64,000 nucleotides of DNA from UBA11986 sp963734955 (lineage in GTDB: Bacteria; Bacteroidota; Ignavibacteria; UBA10030; UBA6906). This document shows positions 27,901 to 35,854 of the stretch, one piece after another. Location of the stretch: positions 44,512-108,511 of the forward strand of contig CAVTJO010000009.1 in the NCBI GenBank assembly GCA_963734955.1, written 5' to 3'. The translations under genes and the position numbers were made by a program. The notes beneath the pieces were generated by a model. The model was not told the origin of the DNA and did not search any database. It saw nothing but the letters and a program-made list of their open reading frames with translations. Numbering within the stretch: the stretch's first letter is position 1; every line of letters begins with the position of its first letter.

Positions 27901-28138
27901 ATCCAATCTTGTATTGTCAACAATCAAGAAATGTGAGGATTCGGACGCGTGGATAATTCAGTGGTACGATGCAAGCGGCCAGCCGTCGGAAGCCCGGCTC
28001 ACGCTGCCGGGGAAACCGAAGCGAGTGGTGAGGTCAAATTTCATGGAGGACGATGGCAGCGCACTTGAAGTTTCAGGCAGTACCGTGAACGTGTCGACAA
28101 AGCGGAATTCGGTGGTTACCATCAAGGTTTACTTTTAA
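24932..28138 (+). CDS. GH38 alpha-mannosidase, exported
   Basis: A 1068-residue glycoside hydrolase family 38 enzyme, which hydrolyses alpha-mannosides with retention. The start at 24932 is supported by AAAGGAG 6 bases before and a signal peptide (MTRPSIVLVTVLISKMALAQ). A beta-sandwich (~45-200; DYGYMWIDGHSKGYFPWDGE) precedes the catalytic domain, which begins YFDSNAHIDAAWLWRDKE, where HID supplies zinc ligands, and has the nucleophile aspartate in GWNPDSFGYTWNMPEF. The mid-domain block NQFHDILPGSGI and the C-terminal beta domains (AGVENAIYKISVDPGTGWIK) are typical. It is the first gene of a tight run with the MalG-type permease and two glycosidases, so it likely processes mannose-containing glycans in the periplasm. 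The REP-like element ends just upstream. Confidence 0.95.
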   Translation: MTRPSIVLVTVLISKMALAQTNVDKLVDQLDLLSSGSINNWKYSTDFSGDPTRPGFDDSQWKNLKLDERIYPDSCWIRKEVTLPERILGQTISGKMKFLVSVDDYGYMWIDGHSKGYFPWDGEFILTENARPGQKVTVAIKAINTGGPLRLIRAQVQSEGSADLRKMIEDFSLSLRVGQKLLSFDTYQTNARVKVDPGIDKSTMDKSEKRRLNDLLQSLATKVDADALKNGDVEKFKSSITSIRSQLKPVTDYAKRFTLYFDSNAHIDAAWLWRDKETIEVCKNTFASVFNMMNQRPDFTYTQSAAAYYDWMEQLYPDIFKNIQQRVKDGRWEVVGGMWVEPDCNLPSGESWARHLLYAKRYFKQKLGVDVKIGWNPDSFGYTWNMPEFYTEAGIDAFITQKIGWNDTNVFPYRVFWWESPDGSRILSYFPFDYVNTIDDPYRLVDWSRQFEANTGFTKMMILFGVGDHGGGPSLEMLDRIDRLKTLDIYPTIEYGNTTTYLDWLKNQNLSSIPVWDDELYLEYHQGTYTTQANTKRENRAAEVLLTNAEKFSSLATRFGMAYKGNELEQAWREVLFNQFHDILPGSGIRENYIDAAEKYDDARMIGNHELNDALQAITGNINTTALKHGKPLVVINPLSWERTDLAIVTLPSDGPYAVFDQQGHEVQSQTVSSGRYETQLMFVAKGVPSVGYKVYEVRTVRPKTGATSLSVSEAGVENAIYKISVDPGTGWIKSIVDKRAGKEILSGPGNELQLLEDKPSAWDAWNIGLTGVKFPSTFRRAEVVEKGPVRVVLRLVRDYLKPGTKKDFPTEDFPSSFFTQDIILYDGIDRIDFKTDVDWWEDKTMLKVAFPLTVQDTVAAYEIPFGTIRRSTQMRDSWEKAKVEVPAENWADVSSGGYGVSLLNNSKYGYDIKGNTMRLSLLRSPKWPDPMADRGKHSIAYALYPHAGTWRDANTVRRGYEFNNPLLGVFTERHKGSLPPSSSFVTLSPSNLVLSTIKKCEDSDAWIIQWYDASGQPSEARLTLPGKPKRVVRSNFMEDDGSALEVSGSTVNVSTKRNSVVTIKVYF

Positions 28139-28150
28139 CGGATTGATTCC

Positions 28151-28969
28151 GTGAAGCGCGGCCTGCATATTCTGAATTACGTTCTCCTCCTTGCTCTCGC
28201 GGCGTCGATGCTCATCCCATTTCTGTGGATGATCAGCACCTCGCTGATGGGAGAGCTAGGGGTGTACCAATTTCCGCCAAAGATGTTGCCTTTGGAGCCT
28301 CGCTGGTCGAACTTCACCGAGGCCATGACGCTCCAGCCATTCTGGAGGTTCTTTCTAAACACGGCGATCGTTGCTACTGCATCAGTCATTGGACAGTTGT
28401 TGTTCTGCTCCATGGCAGCGTATGCCTTTGCCCGGATGCGGTTCAAGTGGCGGGATAGGATCTTTGGACTGTATCTTGCAACGATGATGATACCCGCCAT
28501 CGTCACAATCATCCCGGCATTTCTCATCATCAACATTTTCGGTTGGATGAATACGTACTGGGCATTGTTCACGCCCACCGTTTCCAGCGTATGGGGAATT
28601 TTTCTCCTCCGGCAATTCTTCCAGACAATTCCGAAGAACCTTGAAGACGCCGCACGTGTCGACGGAGCCTCGGAATTCACCATCTTCTGGAGAGTGGTTC
28701 TTCCTCTTTCCAGGCCGGCGCTTGCGACACTCGCCATCTTCGCCTTCATGGGGAGCTGGAAGGATTTCCTGTGGCCCCTGATCGTCACCAGCCGGACAGA
28801 CATGCGAACCCTTGAGCTTGGGATCGCCAATTTCAATACCATGTACACAACAGACTGGCCTCACCAGATGGCCGCTGCGGTTGTCGTCATGCTGCCGATT
28901 GTGATTGTGTTCTTCATTGCACAGAAGTATTTTGTACGTGGAATAACGATGACAGGAATGAAAGGATAA
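28151..28969 (+). CDS. MalG-type sugar ABC permease
   Basis: A 272-residue inner-membrane permease of the CUT1 sugar family. Six membrane segments are visible, starting ILNYVLLLALAASMLIPFLW, with the EAA loop DAARVDGASEFTIFW and the C-terminal KYFVRGITMTGMKG, which is highly characteristic of MalG/UgpE proteins. It starts 12 bases after the alpha-mannosidase stop and is therefore translationally close. It most likely forms a heterodimer with the MalF-type half of the fusion at 17910-20180, the only other CUT1 permease in view. No ATPase gene is present nearby. Substrate is probably an oligosaccharide or mannoside released by the adjacent glycosidases, by inference from context. Confidence 0.93.
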   Translation: MKRGLHILNYVLLLALAASMLIPFLWMISTSLMGELGVYQFPPKMLPLEPRWSNFTEAMTLQPFWRFFLNTAIVATASVIGQLLFCSMAAYAFARMRFKWRDRIFGLYLATMMIPAIVTIIPAFLIINIFGWMNTYWALFTPTVSSVWGIFLLRQFFQTIPKNLEDAARVDGASEFTIFWRVVLPLSRPALATLAIFAFMGSWKDFLWPLIVTSRTDMRTLELGIANFNTMYTTDWPHQMAAAVVVMLPIVIVFFIAQKYFVRGITMTGMKG

Positions 28970-29124
28970 AAGAAAACCAAAATGCCGGATGGATCGCAAA
29001 GGAGATGGAGGAGATAGCGAACATCCGCGCCGCAAGCATCATCACTCTGAAATCAAGAAAATGAGCCTTCTAACCTTTGATTTTTGATCTTTGATTTTTG
29101 CTTTCTATTCTTCAAAGGAACACT

Positions 29125-31779
29125 ATGAACCACCGTCTCGTTCTTCACTTCAGCCTGCTTTGGGTAACCTCTATGGCACTCTCCCAATCAGCATTTGTAC
29201 CAAGCTTCGCCATCCATCCCAACGATCTCGAACTGACCCGCCCTGCCCAACCATTGCAGTACTTTGACAAGATCGGCACGCGGGCGGGCATCATGGGGTA
29301 CGAAAGCGGGACGTTCGAAATGTGGGTGTGGCCGTGGAAGCCGCTTAGAAACTTCGAGCTCTCCTTTCTCCTCGGCACATCAACCCAACCCATACTGGCC
29401 AGGGATATTGTTCGCGCGATCTCTGTAACTCCCGAAGCAACGATTCTCACGTACACCTATGAATCCTTCACCGTCAAGGAGATTATCCTTGTTCCGCGGG
29501 ATGAGCCTGGAGCCATTCTTCTGCTTGATGTTCATTCAACAACGCCGCTCACCATCGTCGCGGGATTTCTTCCTGTTATGCAGCCAATGTGGCCGGCAGG
29601 GATCGGTGGACAGTTCAGCTATTGGGATGATGATTCCCATGCCTACGTGATTTCCGAGGGACAGTGGCGTGCGATGTTTCTTTGCGGCTCGCCTCTCGCA
29701 CAACAGATGGCTGCACCTCCCGCACACATGTTTGCAGACAACCCGCTCCAATTCAAGATCGATGTGAAGCCGGGCGACATCGACGGCAAGCTCATCCCAA
29801 TTGTCATTGCAGGAAGCCCCGCAAAAACAAAAATGGATTCCGTGAGGGCTGTGTACAACAAGCTATGGAAGAATGCGGAATCTTACTATCAACAAAACTA
29901 CAGCTATTATCAGAATCTGCGTGCCTCAACAATGCAGGTCATTACCCCCGACAAGGAATTCAATCTTGCGTACGAATGGGGAAAGGTGGCGCTTGACAAT
30001 CTGATGGTCACGAATCCGAAGCTTGGGACGGGACTCGTTGCAGGCTTTGGACTTTCGGGAGGCGGTGAGCGTCCGGGTTTCGCGTGGTTCTTCGGGGGCG
30101 ATGCATTCATCAACTCGCTTGCCATCAACAGCTACGGTGATTACTCGAAGGTGAAAGACGCCCTGGCCTTTACACAAAAGTGGCAGAGACAGGACAATTT
30201 CCCGATCCGAAAGAGGAACCCGAACGACCCAGCAACAGACGTTGGAAAGATGGCGCATGAACTCTCGCAAAGTGATGGCCTTTGCGATTGGTGGAATGAC
30301 TATCATTATGGTTACAACCATGCCGACACGACTCCATGGTATCTCGTTGCGATGGGTGACTATGTGAGAACCAGCGGTGACGTGGAGTTTTTGAAACGAA
30401 GCTGGCCATCGGTGAAGCAGGCATACGAATGGTGCCTGAGCAAAGACAGTGATGGCGACGGACTGATGGACCTGAAAGGAGCCGGACTCGGAGCGCTTGA
30501 ATTCGGAAAGCTCGTAGGGATTTATGCTGACGTGTACACCTGCGGCGTTTGGGTACAAGGAGTGAAGGAGATGAAGTACATGGCTGGACTTGTCGGGGAC
30601 AGTGTGATGGAGAGACAGGCTGATGGACAATTCAGGAGGGCGCAGCAGCAGCTGGAGGCAAAATTCTGGCTGCACAAGGAAGGCTTCTACAGTTATGGCG
30701 CAACAGAGAAGGGTGAACAGGTGCACGAAAAGACCCCATGGTCGGGTGTCGCCATGATGTTCGGGCTTCTGGACGAAGATCGCACCGGACAAAGCATCGA
30801 GTCATTGAACGGCGCCGACATCTGCACCGATTGGGGTGTTCGTTCGCTCTCCAACAAATCAGAGTTGTTCGAGCCAACGAACTACAACTACGGAGCGGTG
30901 TGGCCTTTCATTGCATCCTTCTTCAACACAGCACAGTTCAAGCATCATTATAGTCTGCCGGCATACCGGGTTCTTCAATCAAACATCCATCACGCTTTCG
31001 ACCATGCTCTCGGGGTGGTTCCGGAGGTATTTTCTGGAGACATGAATGAGAAACTCGGCGAAGCCTACCATCACCAGGGGTTCTCCACGACGGGCTATAT
31101 GGTGCCACTTGTGCGGGGGTTGCTTGGACTGGAGGTCGATGCGATCAGCAGAACGATCAGCTTCAGCCCGTACCTGCCAGCAGGATGGGATAGCATACAG
31201 GTAAAGAACCTGACGATGGCTGGCGAGAAGTATGATTTTGTGATCATGAAGAGCGACACCTCGGTGTCTCTCAGGATGGGCACGGAGTCCCGCATGCCTA
31301 CTCATGTCAAGATATCATTTGCGCATCCGATGGTCGCATGGTATACTCAATCGCTGCTGAACGGAACGGATGCGGGCCGTACATATTTCGGGCCGGGGGC
31401 CATGATCGAGGGGCCGAACCGGCCATACAATATTCCCTTCCCGAATGCACGGACATTTGATTTACGGAACGGTGACTACGTCGAATTCCGACTTCCCTAT
31501 GCAACGGATCTCTCATTCCCCGAATCCGATATCGCGATCGGCCAGCCAAACTCGGGGCCGAAAGTCGTGTTTCAGGGATTGTACTTCGGGCATCCTGAGA
31601 AAGCCAGGCTCGTGCTTGAGGGACTGGGCGGCTCTGAAACCACGCTGAGGGTATCGCAACCCCGGCACATCCAATCGGTCAATGGAGCCGTCCTCGAGCA
31701 TGATCTGCTCAAGGTGAGGTTTGACGTCGTGCCCGGACAAAAGTTCGTCCAGAAAGAAATCTCTCTCATCCTCAAATGA
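29125..31779 (+). CDS. Exported six-hairpin glycosidase (glycogen-debranching/GH63-like)
   Basis: An 884-residue enzyme with signal peptide (MNHRLVLHFSLLWVTSMALS) and ATG at 29125 preceded by AAAGGAA. Residues ~30-250 form a beta-sandwich; residues ~300-690 are an (alpha/alpha)6 barrel of the amylo-alpha-1,6-glucosidase/GH63 type, with GFAWFFGGDAFINSLAINSY, GKMAHELSQSDGL, HADTTPWYLVAMGDYVRTSG and NYNYGAVWPFIASFFNTAQF. The DxDGDGLMDLKG block is also found in the paralogue at 42093. A C-terminal beta domain follows. The acid/base and nucleophile cannot be named with certainty. It is likely periplasmic and acts on alpha-linked oligosaccharides, in line with the mannosidase and transporter beside it. 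Its last four bases (ATGA) contain the start of the next gene. Confidence 0.85.
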   Translation: MNHRLVLHFSLLWVTSMALSQSAFVPSFAIHPNDLELTRPAQPLQYFDKIGTRAGIMGYESGTFEMWVWPWKPLRNFELSFLLGTSTQPILARDIVRAISVTPEATILTYTYESFTVKEIILVPRDEPGAILLLDVHSTTPLTIVAGFLPVMQPMWPAGIGGQFSYWDDDSHAYVISEGQWRAMFLCGSPLAQQMAAPPAHMFADNPLQFKIDVKPGDIDGKLIPIVIAGSPAKTKMDSVRAVYNKLWKNAESYYQQNYSYYQNLRASTMQVITPDKEFNLAYEWGKVALDNLMVTNPKLGTGLVAGFGLSGGGERPGFAWFFGGDAFINSLAINSYGDYSKVKDALAFTQKWQRQDNFPIRKRNPNDPATDVGKMAHELSQSDGLCDWWNDYHYGYNHADTTPWYLVAMGDYVRTSGDVEFLKRSWPSVKQAYEWCLSKDSDGDGLMDLKGAGLGALEFGKLVGIYADVYTCGVWVQGVKEMKYMAGLVGDSVMERQADGQFRRAQQQLEAKFWLHKEGFYSYGATEKGEQVHEKTPWSGVAMMFGLLDEDRTGQSIESLNGADICTDWGVRSLSNKSELFEPTNYNYGAVWPFIASFFNTAQFKHHYSLPAYRVLQSNIHHAFDHALGVVPEVFSGDMNEKLGEAYHHQGFSTTGYMVPLVRGLLGLEVDAISRTISFSPYLPAGWDSIQVKNLTMAGEKYDFVIMKSDTSVSLRMGTESRMPTHVKISFAHPMVAWYTQSLLNGTDAGRTYFGPGAMIEGPNRPYNIPFPNARTFDLRNGDYVEFRLPYATDLSFPESDIAIGQPNSGPKVVFQGLYFGHPEKARLVLEGLGGSETTLRVSQPRHIQSVNGAVLEHDLLKVRFDVVPGQKFVQKEISLILK

Positions 31780-34016
31780 AAAGGTTCGATCCCCTCTTGT
31801 ACCTGGAGCGTCCGGACAAGTGGTATCTCGGCGGAGGCAACCGCTTGCTCTGGGCTCCTCCCTTTCCAGTGTTTCTCGACCGTCCCGGGTTCTGGGACAA
31901 GGGGCAGTACTACAATATCGACGTTGAGCCATTTTTTACATGGACGCTGCTCGACGCGAACGGGAAGGAAGTTGTTCTGCAGAAAAAGAATCGAACGTGG
32001 AATCCCTCAGTCCTGACCCAGAGATTTATTGCATCGGAGCCAGGACTGGACGTGGAAGAACAGAAATCCATCCTCTCCAACGATGTTGCCCTCGCACGCA
32101 TTTCAATTTCTAATCGCTCCGGCAAAGTCAGGAAACTTCATCTTGTCGTCTGGACCGCACAGGAGACGCATCCGTCAAAACACACAACCTGGCTGAGCGA
32201 AATTCAACGCCGGAACAACACACTTGAATACACCCGGGCTCTCAGGAACCCGGATCATCCGGAATTTCACTATGCGACAGCCTTTGGCCTGAACCGCAAG
32301 ATCAAATCCTCCGCCATCAAACTCAGCGAAGGCCGAATACCTCCTCCGGAATGGAACCTGACCCCTTTCTTCGAAGAGTTCTCGGCTGGCAAACTTTCGA
32401 GTGCATCACAAACCACTGGCGTGACAAACGATGGCGTGCTCTTCATGGCATTGCACATTGAGCTTACGATCAAAGCGCGAACGCAGGAACACCTGTGCAC
32501 AGCGCTCGCAGTCGCTTCTTCCGTCCCCGAAGCTCAACAGAATCTGAAAATCGCTCTGGGCGGAGGGAATCCGACAGATTTGAGTGAGATGAACTGGAAC
32601 GATCACTTCAGCAGTGTGCCATACTTCGACTGCTCCGATGAACATCTCACCCGATACTATTGGTACCGCTGGTACGGGCTCAAGCTTAACACAATCACAT
32701 CGGGTGAACACAACTACCAGCATCCGTTCGTTTGCGAAGGGATCGGATACTTCAGAGCACCCATCTCGTACAGCGCGATGTGTCACATGCTTGAAAACCG
32801 ATGGATGCACACACCCGATCTTGCCCGGGGAAGTCTGCTGACATTTATCGACAACCAGCGCGACGATGGTGGGTTCCGGGGATATATCGACGTCAACTTC
32901 TACCGGCAGGAGATGTTCTACCACGCCAACTGGGGGAACTCCCTTCTTCAACTCCACTCCATCCATCCATCCACCGACTATCTTGCCCTGGTGTACGATG
33001 GATTGAAAAAGTACGCGTACTACTTCGACCGCGAACGGGATGAGGAAGTCAGCGGCTTGTACGACATCGACAACCACTATGAGACAGGACAGGAGTTCAT
33101 GCACCGTTACACCGCCGTGAACGCAAATGCAGACAAGGACAACTGGGGAGAGGTCTTCAGGCTGAAGGGTGTCGACGTGACTGTGTACATCTATGAGCTC
33201 AAACGGGCGTTGGAATATGCAGCGAAGGAACTCGGCAAGGCCGATGAATCTGACCTCTGGAAAATGGAAGCGGCGAGAATCAAATCGACAGTCCTCGAGA
33301 AGATGTGGGACCCCGATGAGGAGATGTTCTTCGATGTCAACCCTGTCACCGGTCAGCAAACGAAGGTGAAGGCGGCCGTGTGTTTCTATCCATACTTCAC
33401 AGATATCGTCTCGGAGGCACACCTCGCTGGATTGAAGCGACATCTCTTGAATCCGAAAGAGTTCTGGACGAATTTTCCTGTTCCTTCATCAAGTGCGGAT
33501 GACGAGTTCTTCTCAGCCGCACCGGAATGGAAAGGCAAGCGCATGAACTGTCCGTGGAACGGCCGCGTGTGGCCCATGACGAACAGCCATATTGCAGAGG
33601 CACTTGCACAATCGGCAATACGATTCAACGATCGGAAACTGAGGAAGATCGCGGCAGAGTTTATCTCCAGATATGTGATGATGATGTTCTTTGATGGAGA
33701 TCCCGCCAGACCAAACTGCTTCGAGCACTACAATCCATTCACGGGTCAACCAAGCACATACCGGGGTATCGACGACTACCAGCATTCCTGGGTGAACGAT
33801 CTCATCATCAAATACGTTTGTGGTATTAGGCCGGAGGCCGGCAAGATGGTCATCGATCCACTCCCGTTCGGTCTGAAGCATTTTGTGCTTGAAGATGTAT
33901 TAGTGCGAGGGAAAAGAATCCGGGTCGAACTCAAACGAGGTCAGTTCACGGTTTGGGTCGATGGATCGAAGAAGGCATCCAGCACATTGGGCAAAGCGAT
34001 TGATATCCAAATGTAA
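31776..34016 (+). CDS. Cytoplasmic six-hairpin glycoside hydrolase (MGH1/GH63-like)
   Basis: A 746-residue enzyme without signal peptide, overlapping the upstream stop by four bases (ATGA), so translationally coupled. An N-terminal beta-sandwich (~1-250) is followed by an (alpha/alpha)6 barrel (~280-650): PFVCEGIGYFRAPISYSAM, RDDGGFRGYIDVN, GLYDIDNHYETGQEFMHRY and CPWNGRVWPMTNSHIAEAL are the clearest blocks. The last resembles the mannosylglycerate-hydrolase/trehalase-like MGH1 family and GH63, where an Asp/Glu pair performs inverting hydrolysis, but I cannot assign substrate. Being cytoplasmic, it would handle sugars taken up by the MalF/MalG transporter, while the preceding exported paralogue works outside. 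Confidence 0.83.
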   Translation: MKRFDPLLYLERPDKWYLGGGNRLLWAPPFPVFLDRPGFWDKGQYYNIDVEPFFTWTLLDANGKEVVLQKKNRTWNPSVLTQRFIASEPGLDVEEQKSILSNDVALARISISNRSGKVRKLHLVVWTAQETHPSKHTTWLSEIQRRNNTLEYTRALRNPDHPEFHYATAFGLNRKIKSSAIKLSEGRIPPPEWNLTPFFEEFSAGKLSSASQTTGVTNDGVLFMALHIELTIKARTQEHLCTALAVASSVPEAQQNLKIALGGGNPTDLSEMNWNDHFSSVPYFDCSDEHLTRYYWYRWYGLKLNTITSGEHNYQHPFVCEGIGYFRAPISYSAMCHMLENRWMHTPDLARGSLLTFIDNQRDDGGFRGYIDVNFYRQEMFYHANWGNSLLQLHSIHPSTDYLALVYDGLKKYAYYFDRERDEEVSGLYDIDNHYETGQEFMHRYTAVNANADKDNWGEVFRLKGVDVTVYIYELKRALEYAAKELGKADESDLWKMEAARIKSTVLEKMWDPDEEMFFDVNPVTGQQTKVKAAVCFYPYFTDIVSEAHLAGLKRHLLNPKEFWTNFPVPSSSADDEFFSAAPEWKGKRMNCPWNGRVWPMTNSHIAEALAQSAIRFNDRKLRKIAAEFISRYVMMMFFDGDPARPNCFEHYNPFTGQPSTYRGIDDYQHSWVNDLIIKYVCGIRPEAGKMVIDPLPFGLKHFVLEDVLVRGKRIRVELKRGQFTVWVDGSKKASSTLGKAIDIQM

Positions 34017-34065
34017 GGCAGCGGTTTATCAGGTTGTTGAAATGGCTGATTCCAAAGGGTCGGCG

Positions 34066-34132
34066 TCAGGGTGAGCGAAGTCGAACCCTGTCAGGCGCCA
34101 CAAATGACACGCTTCGACTTCGTTCAGCGTGA
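34066..34132. repeat. Intergenic inverted repeat (MITE/REP-like)
   Basis: TCAGGGTGAGCGAAGTCGAA at 34066-34085 pairs with TTCGACTTCGTTCAGCGTGA at 34113-34132 (17 of 20 positions complementary) around a 27-base centre. The arms resemble short interspersed hairpin sequences that recur in many Bacteroidota and related assemblies. It lies between the glycosidase operon and the dioxygenase and could act as a terminator-like or boundary hairpin. No other copy was seen in this window. Confidence 0.7.
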
Positions 34133-34187
34133 TGGTGATTAGGTTTCTCAAACAATCTGCCAGAAGAACCATACAATCAACCTTGGC

Positions 34188-35033
34188 ATGGCATCTCTGA
34201 AAGATCTCAGGAAATTCAGCGAAGGGCTCCATCTTGGCAAGGAGACCATGCCAATGCTGTTTGTCGGACATGGCAACCCGATGAATGCAATCGAAGACAA
34301 TGAATTCTCCCGGGGCTGGCAGGTGATCGGAAGTGAACTGCCGAAGCCGCAGGCCGTTCTGTGCATCTCGGCGCACTGGGAAACCAAGGGCACGTATGTC
34401 ACGGCGATGGAAAGACCGAAGACCATCCATGACTTCTCTGGGTTCCCCCCGGAATTGTTCGATGTGCGATACCCGGCACCCGGAAGTCCGCAACTGGCGG
34501 CGCAGACAAAGGAAGTCATCAAGAAAGCAGTCGTCGAGCTCGACCAGAGCTGGGGACTTGACCATGGTTGCTGGAGTGTTGTCAAGCATATGTACCCGAA
34601 CGCCGATATGCCGATCATCGAAATGAGTCTTGACTATACCAAACCGGCACCCTGGCATTACGAGCTGGCACGAGAACTCTCATCGATGCGGACGAAGGGC
34701 GTACTCATCATCGGCAGTGGCAACATGGTTCACAACCTGAGGCTGGTGGACTGGCAGAATCCCGATGGGACATTTGAGTGGGCACAAGAGTCAAATGAGC
34801 GATTCAAACAGCTCATCGCCCGCAATGATCATCAGGGACTTATCAACTATCAACTTCTTGGAAGAGCAGCCGCACTATCCATTCCGAGCCCTGAGCACTA
34901 CCTCCCAATGCTCTATGTCCTGGGGTTGAAAAGTGACAATGAGGAAATCAAGTTCTTCAACGACAGAACATTGCTGGGTTCGATCTCGATGACTTCGTTC
35001 ACAGTCGGACATCCTTCAAAGATCGGCATGTAA
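34188..35033 (+). CDS. ygiD: Extradiol (DODA-type) aromatic ring-opening dioxygenase
   Basis: A 281-residue member of the LigB/DODA class III extradiol dioxygenase family, closest in pattern to YgiD (4,5-DOPA dioxygenase). Signature blocks are MPMLFVGHGNPMNAIED, CISAHWETKG, HDFSGFPPELFDV, LDHGCWSVVKHMYP, GVLIIGSGNMVHNLR and PSPEHYLPMLYVLG, with histidines at the usual metal-binding places. The start at 34188 has no strong ribosome site but the alignment from MASLKDLRKF is natural. It is a stand-alone cytoplasmic gene, flanked upstream by the inverted repeat. The real substrate is unknown in most bacteria; it is likely a catechol. Confidence 0.92.
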   Translation: MASLKDLRKFSEGLHLGKETMPMLFVGHGNPMNAIEDNEFSRGWQVIGSELPKPQAVLCISAHWETKGTYVTAMERPKTIHDFSGFPPELFDVRYPAPGSPQLAAQTKEVIKKAVVELDQSWGLDHGCWSVVKHMYPNADMPIIEMSLDYTKPAPWHYELARELSSMRTKGVLIIGSGNMVHNLRLVDWQNPDGTFEWAQESNERFKQLIARNDHQGLINYQLLGRAAALSIPSPEHYLPMLYVLGLKSDNEEIKFFNDRTLLGSISMTSFTVGHPSKIGM

Positions 35034-35040
35034 CTGCCTC

Positions 35041-35076
35041 ATCCAATATCTCCGGGAACATGTTGGATCATGTTTT
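35041..35076 (+). terminator. Weak hairpin terminator after the dioxygenase
   Basis: ATCCAA at 35041-35046 pairs with TTGGAT at 35063-35068, followed by CATGTTTT. The stem is only 6 bp with a 16-base loop, so this is a tentative call. Confidence 0.35.
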
Positions 35077-35193
35077 GCGGAAGACGCCTCTGCTCCACTA
35101 CAAAGCGCATCCCTTACAGCGGTTGAAGTTGATGTCCAAATGCTTATCTTTCTCCATCACTTCAATGAATGAGGCCATGCCTCCCGGAGCTCC

Positions 35194-35853
35194 ATGAAGT
35201 CCCTGGTGAGTCAAATTCCACTCGGCATTGCCGCGGTGTTGCTACTTCAAGTTACAAGCACGGGCAGCTCATGTTATCAGGACGCTGGCAAGAGCCACGA
35301 ACTCCGAAATATGCAGCTCACACCGGCAATCGAGATGCGGGGGGATGAGGCAGGGCTCGGCGATCTTCGGGAAGCCGCAGTAAAGAACGGCGATATGGAG
35401 ATCCGGATCTGGCGGGAACCGACAATCTCTGTCGATGTCGCTGAAGGGTATGTACTCCAACGGCTCTCGGGCTCGTGGTCTGGCAAACATCTCACACTGA
35501 ATGAAAAGAAGCAGATCGTCGTCGTTGGTCAGGGAAACCTTGTTTCGATCACGCCTCCAAAGAAGAAAGAAGGTGTGGTTGTGGAAATTGAACCTCTCAA
35601 CGGCTGGGATTTTCTCTGGACCAGTCTTGAAGGAGCCGGATTGCTTACCCTCCCGGACGAGAGCAGTCTGGACCTCAGAGCGACAGGCCCCATGAAGGAT
35701 GGATTCATCTACGTTGTTGAGATCAAGACACGTGACACATACAGAGCCTATCGATACACGACACCGGAAAACTATGAGACACCGGAGACAAGATCGATGG
35801 TCAGAATAGTCCGGATCATCAACGAGGAGTTTTCGGAGGATCAGCAACAGTAG
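35194..35853 (+). CDS. Exported protein of unknown function
   Basis: A 219-residue protein starting at the ATG at 35194 with CCCGGAG 5 bases before. It has an N-terminal hydrophobic segment (MKSLVSQIPLGIAAVLLLQV) followed by TSTGSSCYQD; the cysteine lies too far in, and without a clear lipobox, to call it a lipoprotein. I do not recognise a domain. The middle reads as a beta-rich fold (ISVDVAEGYVLQRLSG, GNLVSITPPKKKEGVVVEIE), and the tail is acidic and polar (INEEFSEDQQQ). It lies one base before the aminotransferase gene and so is probably co-transcribed with it; no functional link is visible. Confidence 0.6.
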   Translation: MKSLVSQIPLGIAAVLLLQVTSTGSSCYQDAGKSHELRNMQLTPAIEMRGDEAGLGDLREAAVKNGDMEIRIWREPTISVDVAEGYVLQRLSGSWSGKHLTLNEKKQIVVVGQGNLVSITPPKKKEGVVVEIEPLNGWDFLWTSLEGAGLLTLPDESSLDLRATGPMKDGFIYVVEIKTRDTYRAYRYTTPENYETPETRSMVRIVRIINEEFSEDQQQ

Positions 35854-35854
35854 C

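Noticed and set aside
32406..33443. Reverse-strand open frame of 345 codons over the cytoplasmic glycosidase
   Set aside because: Overlaps a well-supported coding gene, no signal or domain; a shadow of the sense strand.
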